In this document: positions 6,126 through 9,136 of the stretch, one piece after another
Layout of the letters: each line of letters starts with the position of its first letter
Numbering within the stretch: the first letter of the stretch is position 1
Assembly (NCBI GenBank): GCA_963652495.1
Contig: CAVJTU010000096.1
Coordinates: 1 to 9,136, forward strand
From: Anthropogastromicrobium sp963652495
GTDB lineage: Bacteria; Bacillota; Clostridia; Lachnospirales; Lachnospiraceae
DNA length: 9,136 bases
Direction: 5' to 3'
The notes under the pieces: model-generated
Databases searched by the model: none
The model's input: the letters and a program-made list of their open reading frames with translations, nothing else
What the model was told of the DNA's origin: nothing
Translations under genes and position numbers: made by a program

Positions 6126-7343
6126 TTATTTATGTAAATGCAGATCTGCACTGTTTAAATTCTGTGTCTGCACTTCATCTCTTACATGCAATACAGTGCC
6201 ATCCTCACATATCAAAAATACATGTGGCAGACTTCGGCTCAAAAATAATGAAATGCCTTCTGTCACGCAATACGCTCCGGCGTTTAAAAATACTAACAGC
6301 ATACCTTCCTTTAGCGGTGGAAGCATCATCTGCTTTGCCAGAATATCATTTCCTGTGCAAAGAGAACCACAAATATTCCATGGCATGTTTCCCTTTTCAT
6401 TTGAATTTCCTATTACATGCATTACCGGCTGCTTCATTGCCATCATCTGACCATAGTAAGAAATCTGGTGAATGCCGCCGTCTATGATCGCATAATGCTG
6501 TCCCTTGTTTTCTTTCACATCTACGATCCGCGTAAGATATGTGCCGCAGGAGGCTGCAATGCTTCTTCCAAGTTCAAGTGTCATCTGCACATCGCTTTCA
6601 CACTCACAGGACAGCCGTTCTCTTGTCTGCTGCATAAGCTTTGCAAACTCATCCAGAAAGCTTTCCTCGTCAAATTCTTCGCCAAAGTAGCAAACAGGAA
6701 AGCCGGGGCCAAACTCCAGCTCCTTAACAAGAAATTTTTCCTCCTGCCACAACGCTTTTGCAATGTCACACAGTCCGTCCAGTTCTCTTTTTAATCTTTT
6801 TACAGACTGCTTTTGTGTCCCGCTGAAATATTGAATGCCAATAAAATCAAGCTGTGGATATTCTTCTCTCTCTTTTATAATCTCAAAAAGCTGCAATTGA
6901 TCCATGCCAAATTGATTTCCGCTTGTAAGCCGCAAAAGCACCTTCACATGCTTCTTCTGGTCTTCTGCCGTCTTTGCTAACAGCGTAATCTGATTTTTTG
7001 ACTCCGCTGTATAGATTCCTTCTCCGCCTGATTCCAGCATCCATTCTTTGATAAAAGACGGTGTCTTATATACGCCTGAGATTACCATTTTTTCAAATGG
7101 CACACCTGCCTGCATACATATTTTTGCTTCTCCGGGAGAACATGCTTCAAAACGTTCTACATCATTTTTCAATGCTCCTATGAGAAACGTATTGGCCTTC
7201 ACAGCATAACAAAGATTTGTCTTTTGCGCAATATGCTTCTTAAGATAAGAAACTCTCTCTTTTAGTTTTTCTATCTCAAACAGATACATGGATCCTTCAT
7301 ATGTCTGCGCAAGCTGTCTTAAAAGTGCTTCATTTTCTATCAT
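6126..7343 (-). CDS. PLP-dependent decarboxylase, Orn/DAP/Arg (fold type III) family
   Basis: This 405-residue protein has the two-domain layout of group IV decarboxylases: an alanine racemase-like TIM barrel followed by a beta domain. YAVKAN (46-51) supplies the PLP lysine, Lys49. EFGPGFP (210-216) is the phosphate-binding glycine loop. ELGRSIAASCG (257-267) matches the E-P-G-R motif with Pro replaced by Leu. CGSLCTGNDIL (325-335) carries the conserved active-site Cys329, and NAGAY (354-358) the late tyrosine. The motif written H-x-G-S-Q in diaminopimelate decarboxylases reads YFSGTQ (172-177) here, with Phe173 where the PLP-stacking His is expected. Decarboxylases acting on carrier-bound amino acids (for example BtrK on glutamyl-BtrI) belong to the same superfamily. 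Its ATG overlaps the adenylation gene stop as ATGA, with AAGGTGG upstream, so the two are translationally coupled. Substrate unknown: diaminopimelate, glutamate or aspartate, free or on the carrier, are candidates. It is unlikely to be an alanine racemase, which has a different lysine motif. Confidence 0.87.
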   Translation of the reverse strand: MIENEALLRQLAQTYEGSMYLFEIEKLKERVSYLKKHIAQKTNLCYAVKANTFLIGALKNDVERFEACSPGEAKICMQAGVPFEKMVISGVYKTPSFIKEWMLESGGEGIYTAESKNQITLLAKTAEDQKKHVKVLLRLTSGNQFGMDQLQLFEIIKEREEYPQLDFIGIQYFSGTQKQSVKRLKRELDGLCDIAKALWQEEKFLVKELEFGPGFPVCYFGEEFDEESFLDEFAKLMQQTRERLSCECESDVQMTLELGRSIAASCGTYLTRIVDVKENKGQHYAIIDGGIHQISYYGQMMAMKQPVMHVIGNSNEKGNMPWNICGSLCTGNDILAKQMMLPPLKEGMLLVFLNAGAYCVTEGISLFLSRSLPHVFLICEDGTVLHVRDEVQTQNLNSADLHLHK

Positions 7344-8872
7344 TTGTCCACCTTCTTATTTTTCCTTTCCTGCAAAAGGCTCATCAATCCCGCACGATCC
7401 AGCTTTCCATTTTTGGTAAGCGGCATGCGTTCTACCTGCATCAGCAGTCCCGGCACCATATAGACCGGAAGAATTTCGCGAAGCTGTCTGTGCAGTTCCT
7501 TCTTATCAATATTTCCCTGATAAAAACCATACAGACGCTCCTTTTTTTGATCGAATATGCAGCATCCTCTGTCTACTCCGTCAATCTTCTCAAATGCAGC
7601 TTCAATCTCCTCTAGCTCTATCCTGTGTCCGAGATATTTTATCTGAAAATCCTTTCGCCCGCAAAAGTACAGCTCTTTGTCTTCACCAAAATATCCCAGA
7701 TCGCCTGTTCTGTATATACGTTCCTGATAGAATGAATGAAGCGGATTTTGCACGAAGCGTTCGCTTGTCTGCGCTTCATTTCGATAATATCCCAGCGCAA
7801 GTGCAGTTCCTCTTACGCATATCTCGCCGGTTATGCCGGCTTCTTCAATTTTTTTATTTTCTTCATCCAACAAAAAAACATACTCATTTGGGAATGCCTT
7901 TCCTATCGGAATGCCATTTTCATAATCACAGTCCCTTTGGATCCTGTGGTAGGTGCAATTGCATGTAATCTCGGTTGGCCCGTACAGATTGACAAATTCA
8001 GCCTGCTCTAAGTGCTCCATCCAGCTTTTCAGATGCTTTTTCGGCATGACCTCTCCGCTGAATAGAACTCTTTTTACAGTATCGGGTGTCCTGTAATCAA
8101 GACCGTGAAAGCTGCTGATCAGGCAAAGTGCTGATACTGCCCATATCATTGTTGTTACTTTTTTCTCGCAAAGTTCGTCCATCAAGCGCGCCGGTGACGA
8201 AAACAGCTCCATAGGCAAAATTACAAGCGTTGCACCGGTTTTTATTGCACTGTAAATATCCTTTACGGAAACATCAAAATCAAATGGTGCCTGATTTGCA
8301 ATCACATCGCTTTGATCAATCCCAAACAGACCGGTAAATACATCTATAAAATCAACGACCGACCGATGACTTACGGCTACTCCCTTTGGAATACCTGTCG
8401 ATCCCGACGTAAAATTTGCATACAGCGGGTCTGTGTCGATCATCTGCTCTCTTATATTGAAAAGTGTGTCTGTATCTTCACTGCCTTGCAAAAGTGCTTT
8501 GATGTTTGCTACTTTCCCCGGCAAAAGTTCCTCGGCCTGTGACATGTGCGTTTCGTCTGTCACGATTAGCTCCGGGTCCAGTACATCAATGATCTGCCTT
8601 TGTCTCACAGACGGAAATGCCGGATTGATCATTACATAAAATCCTCCTGCATAGACAATTCCCAAAAAAGCCTCCAACGCTTCGATTCCTTTTTCCATCA
8701 ATACCGGAACTGGTTTCCCGATAAGATGGAAGCCTGCCAGACTACTTCCAACGCATCTGGCATTTTTATAGAGCTCACGATATGTCAAGCTGTCTTCGCC
8801 ATACAAAATGGCTGTTTTTTGTGGAAAATCGGATGCATTTTTCTCCAGATATTCCAGTACATTTTTCGTCAT
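7340..8872 (-). CDS. amino acid adenylation enzyme, DltA-like
   Basis: This 510-residue ANL-superfamily ligase activates an amino acid with ATP and loads it on a carrier protein. All core adenylation motifs are present in order: ANFTSGSTGIPKGV (152-165, P-loop), FDFDVSVKDI (197-206), NLYGPTE (295-301), GEICVRGTALALGYY (349-363), YRTGDL (387-392), GRKDFQIK with RIELEEIE (405-412, 417-424) and TKNGKLDR (486-493) with catalytic Lys490. Length matches DltA (about 505). Asp200 aligns with the Asp that holds the substrate amino group in DltA, so an alpha-amino acid is expected. The pocket segment MIWAVSALCLISSF (242-255) differs from the usual DltA T-P-S-F-V-Q-M-C stretch, so D-alanine specificity is not assured. 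An upstream in-frame ATG (8953) is rejected because the promoter -10 box lies inside that extension; the ATG at 8872 has GGAAAG seven bases upstream. First gene of the operon, overlapping the decarboxylase by four bases. Confidence 0.9.
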   Translation of the reverse strand: MTKNVLEYLEKNASDFPQKTAILYGEDSLTYRELYKNARCVGSSLAGFHLIGKPVPVLMEKGIEALEAFLGIVYAGGFYVMINPAFPSVRQRQIIDVLDPELIVTDETHMSQAEELLPGKVANIKALLQGSEDTDTLFNIREQMIDTDPLYANFTSGSTGIPKGVAVSHRSVVDFIDVFTGLFGIDQSDVIANQAPFDFDVSVKDIYSAIKTGATLVILPMELFSSPARLMDELCEKKVTTMIWAVSALCLISSFHGLDYRTPDTVKRVLFSGEVMPKKHLKSWMEHLEQAEFVNLYGPTEITCNCTYHRIQRDCDYENGIPIGKAFPNEYVFLLDEENKKIEEAGITGEICVRGTALALGYYRNEAQTSERFVQNPLHSFYQERIYRTGDLGYFGEDKELYFCGRKDFQIKYLGHRIELEEIEAAFEKIDGVDRGCCIFDQKKERLYGFYQGNIDKKELHRQLREILPVYMVPGLLMQVERMPLTKNGKLDRAGLMSLLQERKNKKVDK

Positions 8873-8885
8873 ATTCCTGCTTTCC

Positions 8886-8900
8886 GGCTCGCCGCGAGCC
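8886..8900 (-). promoter_or_regulatory. 5'-leader hairpin abutting the adenylation gene ribosome binding site
   Basis: In the predicted 40-nt leader, GGCTCG (8900-8895) and CGAGCC (8891-8886) form a GC-rich 6-bp stem with a 3-nt loop. It ends exactly where the GGAAAG ribosome binding site (8885-8880) begins. It is too far from a T run to terminate transcription. It may stabilise the mRNA 5' end or influence access to the ribosome binding site. Confidence 0.45.
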
Positions 8901-8918
8901 TGTATTCTATCAGTTTCA

Positions 8919-8946
8919 ATTATAACTTTTTTCAATTTTGCGTCAA
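8919..8946 (-). promoter_or_regulatory. sigma-A promoter of the dlt-like operon
   Basis: On the minus strand TTGACG (8946-8941), a 16-bp A-rich spacer and a perfect TATAAT (8924-8919) form a strong vegetative promoter. The expected start is near 8912, giving a leader of about 40 nt before the ATG at 8872. Its location proves that the longer open frame starting at 8953 is not the real gene start. No other comparable promoter is seen between here and 3258, so the five genes probably share it. Confidence 0.85.
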
Positions 8947-8971
8947 CTACCATTACTCTGAATTAAGTTTT

Positions 8972-9008
8972 CGTAAGGTTTTTTTAATAATCCGTAAGAT
9001 TTTTTTAA
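8972..9008 (-). promoter_or_regulatory. two 16-bp direct repeats upstream of the operon promoter (putative activator site)
   Basis: On the minus strand TTAAAAAAATCTTACG (9008-8993) and TTAAAAAAACCTTACG (8987-8972) match in 15 of 16 bases and are spaced exactly 21 bp start to start, two helical turns. A further TTAA (8966-8963) continues the 21-bp phase. The repeats end 25 bp before the -35 box, the usual place for a response-regulator dimer bound in tandem. Alternatively the phased A tracts could act as an UP element or a bend. Confidence 0.55.
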
Positions 9009-9059
9009 CAAATTAATAATTATTTAATACGAATCCTACTATTTTTCGTTTTCATATTG

Positions 9060-9088
9060 TTGAAACTGTGTTAAACTAATGGTATGAT
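9060..9088 (+). promoter_or_regulatory. divergent plus-strand promoter candidate
   Basis: TTGAAA (9060-9065), a 17-bp spacer and TATGAT (9083-9088) form a near-consensus sigma-A promoter pointing right, away from the dlt-like operon. The predicted start near 9094-9095 falls at the beginning of the 9092-9115 palindrome. Any gene it serves lies beyond the window. Confidence 0.6.
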
Positions 9089-9091
9089 GTT

Positions 9092-9115
9092 GGGGTCAAA
9101 AGGCATTTTGACCCC
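9092..9115. repeat. perfect 10-bp inverted repeat over the divergent promoter start
   Basis: GGGGTCAAAA (9092-9101) and TTTTGACCCC (9106-9115) are exact inverted copies around a GGCA loop. Transcripts from the plus-strand promoter would begin inside it and carry a 5' hairpin; as DNA it is a good dimeric repressor operator. T runs at either side are short (three T), so it is a weak terminator at best. Confidence 0.6.
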
Positions 9116-9136
9116 TTTGATACCAGATTGCTACGT

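Noticed and set aside
6095..6151. 19-codon extension of the carrier protein from 6151
   Set aside because: Highly basic, would overlap the decarboxylase end, and the ribosome binding sequence sits inside it just before the ATG at 6094.
6126..7343. Alanine racemase supplying D-alanine
   Set aside because: Same fold type, but the lysine motif is AVKAN and not the K-A-N-A-Y-G-H-G pattern of racemases, and the C-T-x-x-D cysteine motif of decarboxylases is present.
8873..8953. 27-codon N-terminal extension of the adenylation enzyme starting at 8953
   Set aside because: The operon's -35 and -10 boxes lie inside this stretch, it lacks a good ribosome binding site, and the residues do not resemble adenylation enzymes; family similarity starts at the ATG at 8872.

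Overview
The window looks like chromosomal DNA of a gut-type Clostridia member, most likely Lachnospiraceae. This rests on protein style (YARHG-domain secreted protein, DUF624/YesL membrane protein, Dlt-type envelope genes), AGGAGG/GGTGAT-type Shine-Dalgarno sequences, moderate GC and AT-rich consensus sigma-A promoters. It is an inference from the sequence; no marker gene is present.

All convincing genes lie on the minus strand, so transcription runs from high to low coordinates. At the right edge (8886-9115) there is a regulatory region. It holds a strong minus-strand promoter (TTGACG-16-TATAAT), two near-identical 16-bp direct repeats 21 bp apart just upstream of it, a 5'-leader hairpin, and on the other strand a divergent promoter whose start falls on a perfect 10-bp inverted repeat. 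From 8872 down to 3258 runs a tight five-gene operon: a DltA-like adenylation enzyme, a PLP-dependent group IV (Orn/DAP/Arg-type) decarboxylase, a DltC-like acyl carrier protein, an AlgI/DltB-type MBOAT acyltransferase, and a membrane-anchored SGNH hydrolase in the DltD position. Next comes a secreted YARHG-domain protein (3167-1644). A 370-bp non-coding gap follows, filled largely by an approximately 200-bp palindrome-rich repeat-like element (1430-1633). A DUF624/YesL membrane protein with a long acidic tail (1273-371) has its own promoter and a clean intrinsic terminator (321-352). At the left edge (about 297-52) lies a decayed C-terminal fragment of a group II intron reverse transcriptase/maturase, interrupted by an in-frame stop.

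The most interesting part is the operon. Canonical dlt operons (dltX-A-B-C-D) charge a carrier protein with D-alanine and pass it through DltB/DltX and DltD to teichoic acids. Here a decarboxylase is inserted between the adenylation enzyme and the carrier with translational coupling. The MBOAT is longer and AlgI-like, no separate dltX exists, and the MBOAT itself ends in an I-Y-x-x-F motif like the DltX acyl-transfer motif. I infer a dlt-like pathway that makes, or trims on the carrier, an unusual aminoacyl group and esterifies it onto an extracellular polymer. Adenylation plus PLP-decarboxylase plus carrier protein also occurs in carrier-bound amino acid decarboxylation modules (butirosin BtrK/BtrI-type; exosortase-associated ligase/decarboxylase pairs), but coupling to an envelope MBOAT/SGNH export arm is not a textbook arrangement. 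The acyl group and the acceptor polymer cannot be read from the sequence.
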